Origin: Dehalococcoidia bacterium
GTDB lineage: Bacteria > Chloroflexota > Dehalococcoidia > E44-bin15
Direction of reading: 5' to 3'
NCBI GenBank assembly: GCA_035528575.1
Contig: DATKYK010000036.1
Span: forward strand, 62,001 to 126,000
Length of the DNA stretch: 64,000 bases
Part shown: piece by piece, positions 16,415-24,283 of the stretch
How positions within the stretch are numbered: the stretch's first letter is position 1
Layout: the number at the start of each line of letters is the position of its first letter
Program-made: the position numbers and the translations under genes
Notes under the pieces: generated by a model
Database searches by the model: none
What the model was told of the DNA's origin: nothing
The model's input: only the letters and a program-made list of their open reading frames with translations

Positions 16415-17185
16415 ATGATACTGGATAAGTTTGCTCTAACCGGTAAGGTGGCCGTCGTCACCGGGGCGGGAAGGAGTATAGGCAGGGGGATAGCTCTCGG
16501 CTTCGCCGAGGCCGGTGCCGATATAGTATGTGCTGCCCGTACTATTAGCGAGATAGAATCGGTAGCCTCAGAAATCCGTAACCTGGGTAGAAGGGCAATT
16601 GCTGTCCCCTGCGATGTCCGCGAGGCCGAACAGGTGGAGGGTATGGTGAGCAAGGCAGTGGAGGAGTTCGGCCGTATCGACATCCTGATTAACAATGCCG
16701 GGGCCGGCTACCTCAAGCCGGCGATAGAGACCAGCGAGCGCGCCTGGGAGTTCCAGATCAGGCAGAACCTGACCAGCGCTTTCCTCTGCAGCAAGGCAGT
16801 GGCCAAAGTCATGCTGGAGCAGAAAGCAGGCTCAATCGTCAATATCTCCAGCCGGGCGGGCGACCAGCCGGCGGTGGGCATGATTGCCTACGGTGTTTCC
16901 AAGGCTGGAATGAATCACCTCACCAGGACGATGGCGTTTGAACTGGCTCCCCATATAAGGGTGAACTGTATCAGCCCCGGCGCCGTCTGGACCGAAACCA
17001 GCGCCGAGACGCTGGGACCGGCGAAGGATAGGATTATCCGCGGCACCCCGCTGGATCGCATGGGCACTCCGGAGGATATAGCCCTGGCGGCAATATATCT
17101 GAGCTCTCCCGCATCTAGCTGGGTGACTGGAAAGATACTGGAGATAGATGGGGGAATCTACGGCCAGATTTTTAAGGCTGGCTAA
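16415..17185 (+). CDS. Short-chain dehydrogenase/reductase, FabG-like
   Basis: A 256-residue classical SDR. Cofactor motif TGAGRSIGRG at ~14-23, NNAG (INNAGAGY), catalytic Ser in NISSRAG, and YxxxK in YGVSK. The C-terminus TGKILEIDGGIYGQIF is typical of 3-oxoacyl reductase-like enzymes. It uses NAD(P)(H) on an unknown alcohol or ketone; acyl-CoA metabolism nearby makes a hydroxyacyl substrate possible but unproven. The start ATG 16415 is preferred to TTG 16388 because the promoter ends at 16397. A decayed copy of its 5' end lies at 6615 and a possible 3' remnant near 63262. Confidence 0.88.
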   Translation: MILDKFALTGKVAVVTGAGRSIGRGIALGFAEAGADIVCAARTISEIESVASEIRNLGRRAIAVPCDVREAEQVEGMVSKAVEEFGRIDILINNAGAGYLKPAIETSERAWEFQIRQNLTSAFLCSKAVAKVMLEQKAGSIVNISSRAGDQPAVGMIAYGVSKAGMNHLTRTMAFELAPHIRVNCISPGAVWTETSAETLGPAKDRIIRGTPLDRMGTPEDIALAAIYLSSPASSWVTGKILEIDGGIYGQIFKAG

Positions 17186-17284
17186 TGTGTGTTTACACTG
17201 GGTAAGCCAGACAAGGAGGTGTGATCAGGATTTTAAAGATCCAGGGAACATTGTGCAATACGATAAAGCTGGAAGGAGGTAGAC

Positions 17285-17848
17285 ATGGAAGAGCGCAACG
17301 ATTATAGCGGGGAGTTTATAAGGCATTTCAGATATGAAGATTTCTCCAAGGAACTACTGGGGAAACTGCTCTGTGAATACGGCAGGCTTTACGAGCTGAT
17401 GGACGGGCTATGGTATTCCACCGTAGCTGAGGAGGTAGGCCCGGAGAAGGCGTGGGAGTGGGAGATGAAGGTCTGGCGCAGGATAGTCCGGCATGTGCTC
17501 GGCGGACTGCAGAAAACCGCCAATATCCAGGGGAACGACCTCTACACCATGTTCAAAGCGGTGCAGCTGGATCCCTGTTACACCGACGGGCTGTACCAGT
17601 ATGACATCTATATCAGGGACCCTAAATATGCCATAATGACCATCTACCGCTGTCCCTCACTGCTCTATTTCGAGAAGACCGACCCGGGCAGGATCAAGCC
17701 GCTGTGTCATGACCTGGAGCCGCCGGCCTTCCAGGACTATGCCGATCATTTCAACCCCAAGATAAAGGTAAGCCCGCTGAAGCTGCCGCCGCGTAAAAGC
17801 CCGAACGAAGTCCCGGTCTGCATGTGGGAGTATAAGCTGGAGGATTAG
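17285..17848 (+). CDS. Unrecognised conserved protein, tandem family copy A
   Basis: 187 residues, cytosolic by composition (no signal or membrane segment). It is the most divergent of five copies of one family lying head to tail in four genes (17285-20423). Shared features are an N-terminal DYSGEF box, a central helical part (LCEYGRLYELMDGLWY), and three conserved cysteines in order: YRCPSLLYFE, LCHDLEPPAF and VCMWEYKLED. There is also a LKLPPRKSPNE loop before the last Cys. The three Cys suggest a metal or thiol site. The family may be one of the catalogued domains of unknown function (possibly DUF6125), which I could not check. A strong ribosome site (GGAAGGAGG) precedes ATG 17285. Confidence 0.75.
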   Translation: MEERNDYSGEFIRHFRYEDFSKELLGKLLCEYGRLYELMDGLWYSTVAEEVGPEKAWEWEMKVWRRIVRHVLGGLQKTANIQGNDLYTMFKAVQLDPCYTDGLYQYDIYIRDPKYAIMTIYRCPSLLYFEKTDPGRIKPLCHDLEPPAFQDYADHFNPKIKVSPLKLPPRKSPNEVPVCMWEYKLED

Positions 17849-17917
17849 CGAAGAAGGTATCTACCCGACTAGTTACTTCAGTAACAGTAACAATGAGCGG
17901 TAGTAATTTCCTACAAA

Positions 17918-18039
17918 GAGGCTGCTGAAAAAGAGGTGCAGGATACTTCCTGTCGGGGGTCTGGGGGTGTCCCCCAGCTTTAAAAATCCCCCAAGATTGG
18001 GGGATATAGGGGGTTGATTCAGACTTCTTCAGCAGTCTC
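17918..18039 (+). mobile_element. 122-bp MITE, copy 1
   Basis: Terminal inverted repeats GAGGCTGCTGAAAAAG at the left and CTTCTTCAGCAGTCTC at the right (14 of 16 bases complementary). Inside are two G-run/C-run hairpins (GGGGGTGTCCCCC and ATCCCCCAAGATTGGGGGAT). A second copy of exactly the same length lies inverted at 27128-27249. No coding capacity. It is inserted between paralogues A and B, ending 18 bases before the start of B. Confidence 0.85.
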
Positions 18040-18057
18040 CCAAAGAAAGAGGTTGCC

Positions 18058-18648
18058 TTGGGAGAGTTACACGACTATAGCGGAGAGTTTAACCCCGATC
18101 TGACCCTTCCCGATTTCTCCAGGGAGGCGCTTATAAGACTGCTGGTGGCAGCGGGCAAGCTCTATCTGGGGATAGATGGGGTCTGGACAGGCCTCATGAG
18201 GCAGAAGTACGGCGATAAGACGGCTTTCGATTACGATAAGGAGGTCTGGTTCTCAAAGGGGTTGGAGATCGATATACGTCAGACGGTGGAGGCGCTGAAT
18301 ATCAAGGGGGACGACATCCCCACCCTGTTCAAGTACCTCCAGTTCGGTCCGGCGTTCTCGGTGATATACGTTGGGCCCCCGCCCGGTTTTGAGCCGCGCG
18401 TTACGTTTGAGTTAAAGAGCAAGAACCACGGCATAATGACCGTTACCCGCTGCAATTCGCTGGAATACTTCGAGAGGCACAATGACACCGCTTTACAGAA
18501 GCTGGCATGTGAGGAGATAGACTTACCCGCGTTCAGGTGGATAGCGAAAAGGTTCAACCCCAAAATAGCGGTGGAGCCAATTAAGTTGCCTCCCCGCAAG
18601 AGCAAGGATGAGATCGCCTGCCAGTGGGAGTTCAAGTTTGACGCGTAG
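18058..18648 (+). CDS. Unrecognised conserved protein, tandem family copy B
   Basis: 196 residues with TTG start (18058) after AAGAAAGAGG. Its paralogues start with ATG, and the MITE ending at 18039 lies directly upstream, so the insertion has probably replaced the native promoter region. Same layout as the other copies: DYSGEFNPDL box, LLVAAGKLYLGIDGVW helix, three conserved Cys (VTRCNSLEYFERH, LACEEIDLPAF, IACQWEFKF) and LPPRKSKDE. It has about nine extra residues in the middle (PPPGFEPRVTFE). Function unknown. Three bases separate its TAG from the next possible ATG, so B and C are likely co-transcribed. Confidence 0.75.
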   Translation: MGELHDYSGEFNPDLTLPDFSREALIRLLVAAGKLYLGIDGVWTGLMRQKYGDKTAFDYDKEVWFSKGLEIDIRQTVEALNIKGDDIPTLFKYLQFGPAFSVIYVGPPPGFEPRVTFELKSKNHGIMTVTRCNSLEYFERHNDTALQKLACEEIDLPAFRWIAKRFNPKIAVEPIKLPPRKSKDEIACQWEFKFDA

Positions 18649-18730
18649 TTATGAGCCAGAAGGAGGATACTATGCCGGACCTGGAAGACTATAGCGGCCC
18701 GTTTAACCCCAACCTGAAGCTCACCGACTT
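18646..18730 (+). repeat. 85-bp exact direct repeat, copy 1 (start of fusion gene C)
   Basis: Identical over 85 bases to 19234-19318, spaced 588 bases. It covers the TAG/ATG junction, the ribosome site AGAAGGAGG and the first ~19 codons of the paralogue. It marks a very recent duplication or gene conversion. Confidence 0.9.
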
Positions 18731-19823
18731 CTCCAAAGAGGCGCTGTTGCGGCTGCTGGTGGCAGCGGGCAAGATGTACCTGGGGTCGGACGGCATGTGG
18801 ACCACCGTTATCCGCAAGAGATATGGCGATGATGTAGCCCTTTCCTGCTCCAAGGAGGTGTGGAACACCATCGGCCAGCAGGAGCTGCGCCGCCCTACAG
18901 AGGCGATGAACATCGGGGTGGGCGATATCGCCTCCCTGTTCAAGTTCTTTCAGGTCGACCCCGGGTTCGCCGTGATGTTCGATATCGACTTCGAGCTCAG
19001 CGATGACGGGAAATATGGCCTGATGACGGTGAAGCGCTGCCCGTCGCTGGAATACTTCGAGCGCCATGGCGATGAGTGGTTGATGAACCTGGCCTGCAAT
19101 GAGCTGGATAGGCCTATGCTCCCGGAGACGGCACGCCATTTCAACCCGGAGATAAAAACCAGGCCGCTTAAGCTGCCCCCGCGAAAGAGCAAGGATGAGA
19201 TCGCCTGCCAGTGGGAGTTCAAGCTTGGAAGTATAGTTATGAGCCAGAAGGAGGATACTATGCCGGACCTGGAAGACTATAGCGGCCCGTTTAACCCCAA
19301 CCTGAAGCTCACCGACTTTTCCAAGGAGGCGCTGGTCAGGTTGCTTGTCGCAGCAGGCAAGATGTACCTGGGGGCTGACGGGATGTGGACTTCGGTTATC
19401 CGCAAGAGATACGGTGATGACGCGGCGCTCTCATGTTCCAAGGAGGTCTGGGATACTAACTGGAAGCAGGAGATGCGTAGGCCGACGGAGGCGATGAATA
19501 TCCACGGGAACGATATCGCCAGCATGTTCAAGTACTTTCAGATCGATCCCGGTTTTGCCGTGATGTTCGATATCAATTACGAACTTAAGGATGGCGGTAA
19601 CTACGGCTTGATGACGGTGACAAAATGCCGCACGCTGGAGTACTGCGAGCGGCACGGCGACGACTGGCTGCTGAACCTGGCATGTAATGAGCTGGACAAG
19701 CCCCTGATTGCGGAGACAGCTCGTACCTTCAATCCCAAGATAACGACAAACATTCTAAAGCTGCCTCCACGAAAGAGCAAGGATGATATCGCCTGCCAGT
19801 GGGAGTTCAGACTAGAGACATAG
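18672..19823 (+). CDS. Two-copy fusion of the tandem family (copies C1 and C2)
   Basis: 383 residues made of two complete family copies joined in frame: C1 to about 19230 and C2 from about 19260. At the B/C1 junction a TAG ends the first copy; at C1/C2 the same TAGTTATGAGCC string is out of frame (GGA AGT ATA GTT ATG), so translation runs through. The ribosome site AGAAGGAGG and ATG (19260) of C2 are retained inside the fusion, so a separate C2 protein may also be made. Each half keeps the DYSGPFNPNLKL box, LPPRKSKD loop and three Cys (KRC/TKC, LACNEL, IACQWEF). Start ATG 18672 is chosen for its AGGAGG site rather than 18651. C2 is closer to copy D (TKCRTLEYCERH in both). Confidence 0.75.
   Translation: MPDLEDYSGPFNPNLKLTDFSKEALLRLLVAAGKMYLGSDGMWTTVIRKRYGDDVALSCSKEVWNTIGQQELRRPTEAMNIGVGDIASLFKFFQVDPGFAVMFDIDFELSDDGKYGLMTVKRCPSLEYFERHGDEWLMNLACNELDRPMLPETARHFNPEIKTRPLKLPPRKSKDEIACQWEFKLGSIVMSQKEDTMPDLEDYSGPFNPNLKLTDFSKEALVRLLVAAGKMYLGADGMWTSVIRKRYGDDAALSCSKEVWDTNWKQEMRRPTEAMNIHGNDIASMFKYFQIDPGFAVMFDINYELKDGGNYGLMTVTKCRTLEYCERHGDDWLLNLACNELDKPLIAETARTFNPKITTNILKLPPRKSKDDIACQWEFRLET
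19234..19318 (+). repeat. 85-bp exact direct repeat, copy 2 (fusion junction)
   Basis: Exact second copy of 18646-18730. Here the TAG is out of frame with the preceding copy, which produces the C1-C2 fusion. Confidence 0.9.
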
Positions 19824-19859
19824 CTTTTCAGCTAGTAATAAATATAGAAGGAGGAAAGT

Positions 19860-20423
19860 ATGGGAGACCTACCCGATATGAGCGGCCCTTTCGACCCCAA
19901 CTTCAAGCCGCGCGACCTTACCTCAGAGGCGCTGGAGAAGCTTCTGGTTATGGCTGGCCAGCTGTATCTGGGGGCCGACGGGATGTGGACCACCGTCATC
20001 CGCAAGAGGTACGGCGATGACGTAGCCGTCTCGTGTTCCAAGGAGGTGTGGGACACCAACTGGAAGCATGAGATCGATCGCCCCCGGAAGTGGATGAACA
20101 TCCAGGGGAATGACATCGCTGCCCTGTTCAAGTGCTGGCAGGTCGACCCCGGCTTTGCCGCGATGTTCGATATCGACTTCGAGGTCAGTGAGGATGGGAA
20201 GCATGGTAAACTGACGGTGACCAAGTGCCGCACGCTGGAGTACTGCGAGCGGCACAATGATACCTGGCTGCAGAACCTGGCGTGCAACGAGCTGGACGGG
20301 CCCCTGATCCCGCTGAGCGCCGAGTATGTCAATCCTAAGATAAAGTGTAAGGCGACGAAGCTGCCGCCGCGAAAGAGCCCGGACGAGATCCCCTGCCAGT
20401 GGGAGTTCTGGATGGAAGACTAG
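19860..20423 (+). CDS. Unrecognised conserved protein, tandem family copy D
   Basis: 187 residues, last of the array, ATG 19860 after AGAAGGAGG. Same architecture: DMSGPFDPNFKP box, LLVMAGQLYLGADGMW, TNWKHEIDRP, three Cys (VTKCRTLEYCERH, LACNELDGP, IPCQWEFWMED) and LPPRKSPDE. Extra Cys in KIKCKATK is not shared. Close in sequence to C2. The spacing from C (36 bases) and the terminator after it suggest A to D form one transcription unit apart from the MITE break. Function not known; the preserved Cys, Trp and Pro-Arg-Lys pattern in all five copies shows selection on the protein. Confidence 0.75.
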   Translation: MGDLPDMSGPFDPNFKPRDLTSEALEKLLVMAGQLYLGADGMWTTVIRKRYGDDVAVSCSKEVWDTNWKHEIDRPRKWMNIQGNDIAALFKCWQVDPGFAAMFDIDFEVSEDGKHGKLTVTKCRTLEYCERHNDTWLQNLACNELDGPLIPLSAEYVNPKIKCKATKLPPRKSPDEIPCQWEFWMED

Positions 20424-20437
20424 AACCAGGGCACAAC

Positions 20438-20476
20438 AAAAAGCCAGCGTTTCAATGAAATGGGCGCTGGCTTTTT
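20438..20476. terminator. Bidirectional terminator between convergent genes
   Basis: Perfect 12-bp stem AAAAAGCCAGCG / CGCTGGCTTTTT (20438-20449 with 20465-20476), with A-run on one side and T-run on the other, so it serves both the tandem family (plus) and the acyl-CoA dehydrogenase (minus). Confidence 0.88.
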
Positions 20477-20493
20477 ATTAATTCGCGGGGGAA

Positions 20494-21645
20494 TTACATA
20501 GGCTGGAATTCCTTGCCGATTATCTCCCTGGCGATATTTAGCTTCATTATCTCGGCGGTGCCGTCCCCGATCTCGCAGCCGATCACGTTCCTCAGCCGTT
20601 GCTCTGCGGGGCACTCCTCGCTGAAGCCTATCTGTCCGTGGACGAGCAGCGCCTCGTGGCAGGCTTCCATGGCAGCGCGGGCGCCATACCACTTGGCCAT
20701 TGAGGCTTCCTTGAGGTTGCGTTCGCCCTTGTCCCTGAGCCCCATGGCCCGGTAGCAGAGGAGGCGGGCGGCCTCGAGTTTGGTGGCCTGCTCGGCTATG
20801 TTGAAGGATATAGCCTGGAATTTGGCCAGGGGTCGCCCGAAGGCGGTGCGCTGCTTGGCATACTCGATGGCCTCCTCCAGCGCGCCCTCGGCCTGACCAA
20901 TGGCCTGCAGCGTCAGTGCCACCCGCACCACACCGATCACGTCCATGGCCAGGTAAAAGCCCTGGCCCTCCACCCCCAGCAGGTGATCGGCGGGTATGCG
21001 CATATCGTCGAAGAAGAATGAGGCGCGCTGTGCCGAGGGCCAGCCCATATCGGGGATAGCGGACTTGGTAAGCCCGGGCGTGTCGATGGGAAGGAGGAAG
21101 GCGCTTACCCCCCTGGCCCCGGCTTCGGGGTCGGTCTTAGCGAACATAACCCCGATCTTGGCCTGCATACCCCAGCTAACCGAGGTCTTCTCCCCGTTTA
21201 TGACGTAGTAGTCGCCGTCCTTCACCGCCCTGGTCTTTAGGGCCACGGCGTCAGAGCCGCAGTCTGGCTCGGTCAGGCACAGGCAGGCGAGTATATCGCC
21301 CTGGATAAGAGGCTTGAACCACCTGTCCTGCAGGTAATCGGGCGCATATGAGAGCGCCTGGCCCAGGAAGCCGCAGGAGCCTATCGGCAGTACGCCGACG
21401 GTGAAATCCGCCTTTGACAGCTCCTCGATGGCAATGCCTACGGTAACCCAGCTGACCGTCTGGCCTCCGTACTTCTCGGGGACATTCATCGCCAGGAGCC
21501 CCAAGTCGGCCATCTTTTTTACGATTTTCATGTCAACTTTAGTCTTCTTGGCGCGCTCCCTGGCGCTGGGTGCCAGTTCCTTCCGGGCGAACTCCTGGAC
21601 CTGTCGCCGGAAAAGCTCCTCTTCATCGCTGAAAACAAATGACAT
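20494..21645 (-). CDS. Acyl-CoA dehydrogenase, with Asp in place of the usual catalytic Glu
   Basis: A 383-residue FAD enzyme, normal length, that would oxidise an acyl-CoA to the 2-enoyl-CoA and pass electrons to ETF. N-terminal helical domain starts FSDEEELFRRQVQEFARKEL; the middle beta domain carries CLTEPDCGSDAVALKTRA and VINGEKTSVSWG; the C-terminal helical domain has AFGRPLAKFQAISFNIA (FAD contacts) and RLLCYRAM. At the place of the usual YEGTSE the sequence is IGDGTAEI (Asp361), so the base is Asp or lies elsewhere. Such change is known in some acyl-CoA dehydrogenase subfamilies. ATG 21645 follows GGAAGGAG. It is the last gene of an operon with the two mutase subunits, so its substrate may be the mutase product or precursor. 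Confidence 0.9.
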   Translation of the reverse strand: MSFVFSDEEELFRRQVQEFARKELAPSARERAKKTKVDMKIVKKMADLGLLAMNVPEKYGGQTVSWVTVGIAIEELSKADFTVGVLPIGSCGFLGQALSYAPDYLQDRWFKPLIQGDILACLCLTEPDCGSDAVALKTRAVKDGDYYVINGEKTSVSWGMQAKIGVMFAKTDPEAGARGVSAFLLPIDTPGLTKSAIPDMGWPSAQRASFFFDDMRIPADHLLGVEGQGFYLAMDVIGVVRVALTLQAIGQAEGALEEAIEYAKQRTAFGRPLAKFQAISFNIAEQATKLEAARLLCYRAMGLRDKGERNLKEASMAKWYGARAAMEACHEALLVHGQIGFSEECPAEQRLRNVIGCEIGDGTAEIMKLNIAREIIGKEFQPM

Positions 21646-21700
21646 GCTATTCTCCTTCCTTGATTAAACGGGGCTGGTAAAATTTAGGGATAATCCGGGA

Positions 21701-22114
21701 TCATTTCTCCTGTGCTGCTGATACCTGCTCATTAACGAAGTCGATCACCGTGCCGGTCAGCGTATGTGGCTGGAAGGCCCCCTTGACCCCCAGTGCCTTG
21801 AGCGCGGGGAAGTCTTTTGGGGGAATTACACCCCCTGCTGCCAGGGAGATGTGCTGCGCCCCCTTCTCCTTCAGCAGCGCTATTATCTGCTCTGCCAGTG
21901 CCATGTGGCGGCCGAGGTGACTGCTCAGGAAGATAAAATCGACATCCTCCTGGATCGCGGCGGCGACAATGGTTTCCGGTGTCTGGTAAAGGCCGGTGTA
22001 TATGGTCTCCATGCCGGCATCCCGAAGTCTCACCATCAGGATGGAGAGCCCCCTGACATGGGTATCCGGCCCTGCCTTTGCCAGTAAAATCCGTATTTTT
22101 CGCTTCGATGTCAC
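21701..22114 (-). CDS. B12-binding small subunit of an acyl-CoA mutase
   Basis: A 137-residue cobalamin domain, the separate C-terminal domain of methylmalonyl-CoA-mutase-type enzymes. KIRILLAKAG at the first strand is followed by the cobalt-ligand motif DTHVRG (D17, H19, G22). Then come TGLYQTPETIVAAAIQEDVD, LSSHLG (base-contact region) and AAGGVIPPKD. It holds adenosylcobalamin for the radical chemistry in the large subunit. GTG start at 22114, ten bases after the large subunit stop. The LSSHLG motif differs from the more usual LSILSGAH, but the DxHxxG is intact. Length matches stand-alone small subunits (~135). Confidence 0.88.
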   Translation of the reverse strand: MTSKRKIRILLAKAGPDTHVRGLSILMVRLRDAGMETIYTGLYQTPETIVAAAIQEDVDFIFLSSHLGRHMALAEQIIALLKEKGAQHISLAAGGVIPPKDFPALKALGVKGAFQPHTLTGTVIDFVNEQVSAAQEK

Positions 22115-22124
22115 CTGACAGTTC

Positions 22125-23789
22125 CTAAACCGTGGAAAACCAATCGGGCGGGATGAGGCAACTCTTGTCCTCGCCCAGCTCTTCCTTGAGTATGCCGAAG
22201 ACCTCGGCGGTGGTACAGTGAGCCTTGGCCGCCTCGACCATTACGGGCATCATATCTCTATCACCGGTGACGGCCTCCCTGTACTCGGCCAGCACCTCAT
22301 GGACCCGCCCGCTATCTCGCTCGGCCCGCAGCTTCTGCAGCCGCTCACTCATTATCCTGTGTGTTCTCATCGGGTCCTGCTCGAAGATATCGATGGGAGC
22401 TTCCTCACCTTCCTCGGGCTGAAACCGGTTGAGTCCGACGATAACCTGTTTGCCGCTATCAAGGTCATAGGACTGTTTCACATTGGCGGCGGCGATCTCT
22501 CGCTGCAGGTAGCCCCTCTCCAGGGCAGCGATATAACCGCCCATCGCTTCGATTTTTTCAAGGTATTCCCGGATGGCTTTCTCCATCTCATGGGTCAGGT
22601 ACTCTATATAGTAGGAGCCGGCGAGCGGGTCTGCCACACTAACGATCCCGGTCTCGTGCTCGATAACCTTACCGGTGAGCAGGGCGATGCGTGCCGCCTC
22701 TTCGGTGGGCGCGCTGAACGCCTCGTCCATGCAGGTGATGTTGAGACCGCTGGCACCTCCGAAGATGGCAGATATCGCCTGAAGGCCGGAGCGGAATATG
22801 TTGAGCTGCGGGTGCTGTGCCGGGAGGGTGGAGGCCGATGTCTTTACCTGGATGCGCATGCGCAGGTTCTTGTCGGATTTGGCGTGAAACCGCTCCCTCA
22901 TTACCTGTGCCCATACCTTGCGGGCAGCACGAAACTTGGCCACCTCCTCGAAGAAGTCGCTGTAGCAGGCGAAGAAGAAGGTGAGGTGGGGAGACAGCTC
23001 GTCTATATCAAGGCCTTTTTCCAGACAGCCCTGTACCACCTCTATCATGTCGGCGATGGCAAAAGCGGCCTCCTGGGGCGCGGTGCAACCTGCCTCGCGG
23101 CTGGAGTATGCCTGAACATCGCAGGCTCTGAAACGGGGCATTTCTGCGGTGACGAATTTCAGTGTATCGACTATGAGCCTGAGGCAGGCGCGCGGCGGAA
23201 AAAGGTGGACACCCTCGCCGATGGGTCCGTGCAGCGAATCGTTCAGGGTGGCCCCCAGCAGGTTGCTTCGCGGTATACCGCGATTGTCGGCAATTGCGAT
23301 ATAGTGAGACACCCGCCAGTTAGGGGCATAGGAGAGTGCCCCGTGATAAACCCCCTCGAGTGGGATCCCCTCCAGGATGGCTTCGCTGTCCTCGATCGAG
23401 TTGCAGGGCGGGCCGGATACACCAACCCACTGGGCCATGCGGGGGTCATCGGAATCGAAGCCGTAGGCGCTGGTCATATCCATGGTGAGGTTGTAGCTGG
23501 GCATGCCGCTGGGGGACGCCATCCCGTAGTTAAACAGGTATTTGATCCGTTTGTTGGTCTCCTCGGGCAGGCCGAAGCCCAGCACCGGCCGCTGGGCGAA
23601 TATGATACCCCGCGAACCGCTGTATATGCCTCGGGTAAAGGGGTATTCCCCGGGGTTGCCTATATACTTGGTGTAGTCCAGGTCCTTGATATCTTGCGGC
23701 GTGTAGACGCCCTTGATTGGAATGCCGCCACTGGTGTATCTGGGCTCCTCCTGAGGCTCGGGGGATTTACCTTTAGGTCCCTTTTCCAT
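22125..23789 (-). CDS. Divergent acyl-CoA mutase large subunit (methylmalonyl-CoA mutase family)
   Basis: A 554-residue TIM-barrel subunit, normal length for a split mutase. Family landmarks are clear: GEYPFTRGIY, GFGLPEETNKR, GFDSDDPRM, SIEDSEAILEGIPL, FPPRACLRLIVD, REAGCTAPQEAAFAIADM, FFEEVAKFRAARKVWA, DPLAGSYYIE. But the residues that define known substrates are changed. The Tyr89 region TMY is SGS (57-59), Gln197 is Leu182, Arg207 is Glu192, and His244 is Ser229 (P. shermanii numbering, aligned by eye from memory). It should still bind an acyl-CoA and B12, but methylmalonyl-CoA is an unlikely substrate. First gene of the operon with the small subunit and acyl-CoA dehydrogenase. ATG 23789 has only a weak ribosome site. 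Confidence 0.85.
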   Translation of the reverse strand: MEKGPKGKSPEPQEEPRYTSGGIPIKGVYTPQDIKDLDYTKYIGNPGEYPFTRGIYSGSRGIIFAQRPVLGFGLPEETNKRIKYLFNYGMASPSGMPSYNLTMDMTSAYGFDSDDPRMAQWVGVSGPPCNSIEDSEAILEGIPLEGVYHGALSYAPNWRVSHYIAIADNRGIPRSNLLGATLNDSLHGPIGEGVHLFPPRACLRLIVDTLKFVTAEMPRFRACDVQAYSSREAGCTAPQEAAFAIADMIEVVQGCLEKGLDIDELSPHLTFFFACYSDFFEEVAKFRAARKVWAQVMRERFHAKSDKNLRMRIQVKTSASTLPAQHPQLNIFRSGLQAISAIFGGASGLNITCMDEAFSAPTEEAARIALLTGKVIEHETGIVSVADPLAGSYYIEYLTHEMEKAIREYLEKIEAMGGYIAALERGYLQREIAAANVKQSYDLDSGKQVIVGLNRFQPEEGEEAPIDIFEQDPMRTHRIMSERLQKLRAERDSGRVHEVLAEYREAVTGDRDMMPVMVEAAKAHCTTAEVFGILKEELGEDKSCLIPPDWFSTV

Positions 23790-24148
23790 CTGGCTAATCT
23801 GTCTCTGCTGATGTGTGTCTACTCATGGCAACCAGGTAATCATCTTACAATTTGTGACTGTGGTTTGTCAACCAGATAAACGGGGGGACGCTTCGGCCCA
23901 GGTTGGGGGGGGCCCCCACGCCTTGAGCCGGAGTGTTGGCTGGCATATTGGCCTCGGAGCAGAAATGCATTCCAGGGCAGGCGGAACAAAGGGGGAGTGC
24001 AGAGGGGGATTCCCCTCTGACGGGGGTATGGGGGTGTCCCCCAGAAAAACCTTTCAGGGTGGGTGGGTGGGAAAAGACAGGCCGCTCGCAATGACATCCA
24101 CAGCAGGCTAGTGGTCATGTTAAAAATGTAATGGACGAGTAAACTGGG
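23790..24148. other. Intergenic region with G/C-run debris
   Basis: No gene. It contains a fragment resembling the MITE interior (GGGGGTATGGGGGTGTCCCC near 24021-24040) and an inverted piece of the palindromic repeat (GACGCTTCGGCC near 23888). Confidence 0.5.
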
Positions 24149-24178
24149 TTGACAATCAGGCACCATCAAGTGTATTGT
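24149..24178 (+). promoter_or_regulatory. Sigma-70-type promoter for the beta-helix protein
   Basis: TTGACA at 24149-24154, 18-base spacer, TATTGT at 24173-24178. The leader to ATG 24284 would be about 100 bases. Confidence 0.5.
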
Positions 24179-24283
24179 TTGACGAACACTGATAGTTTAG
24201 CCGTCTACGGGCAATTAATAGACTTTCAAATGTAATCCGGGCGCTTTAATGGGAGCATAGTAATAGCTTAATGCAGTAAGAGA

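Noticed and set aside
22218-23879. 553-codon plus-strand frame opposite the mutase gene
   Set aside because: It is the antisense of a clearly conserved gene, has no family motifs and comes from GC-biased codon use.
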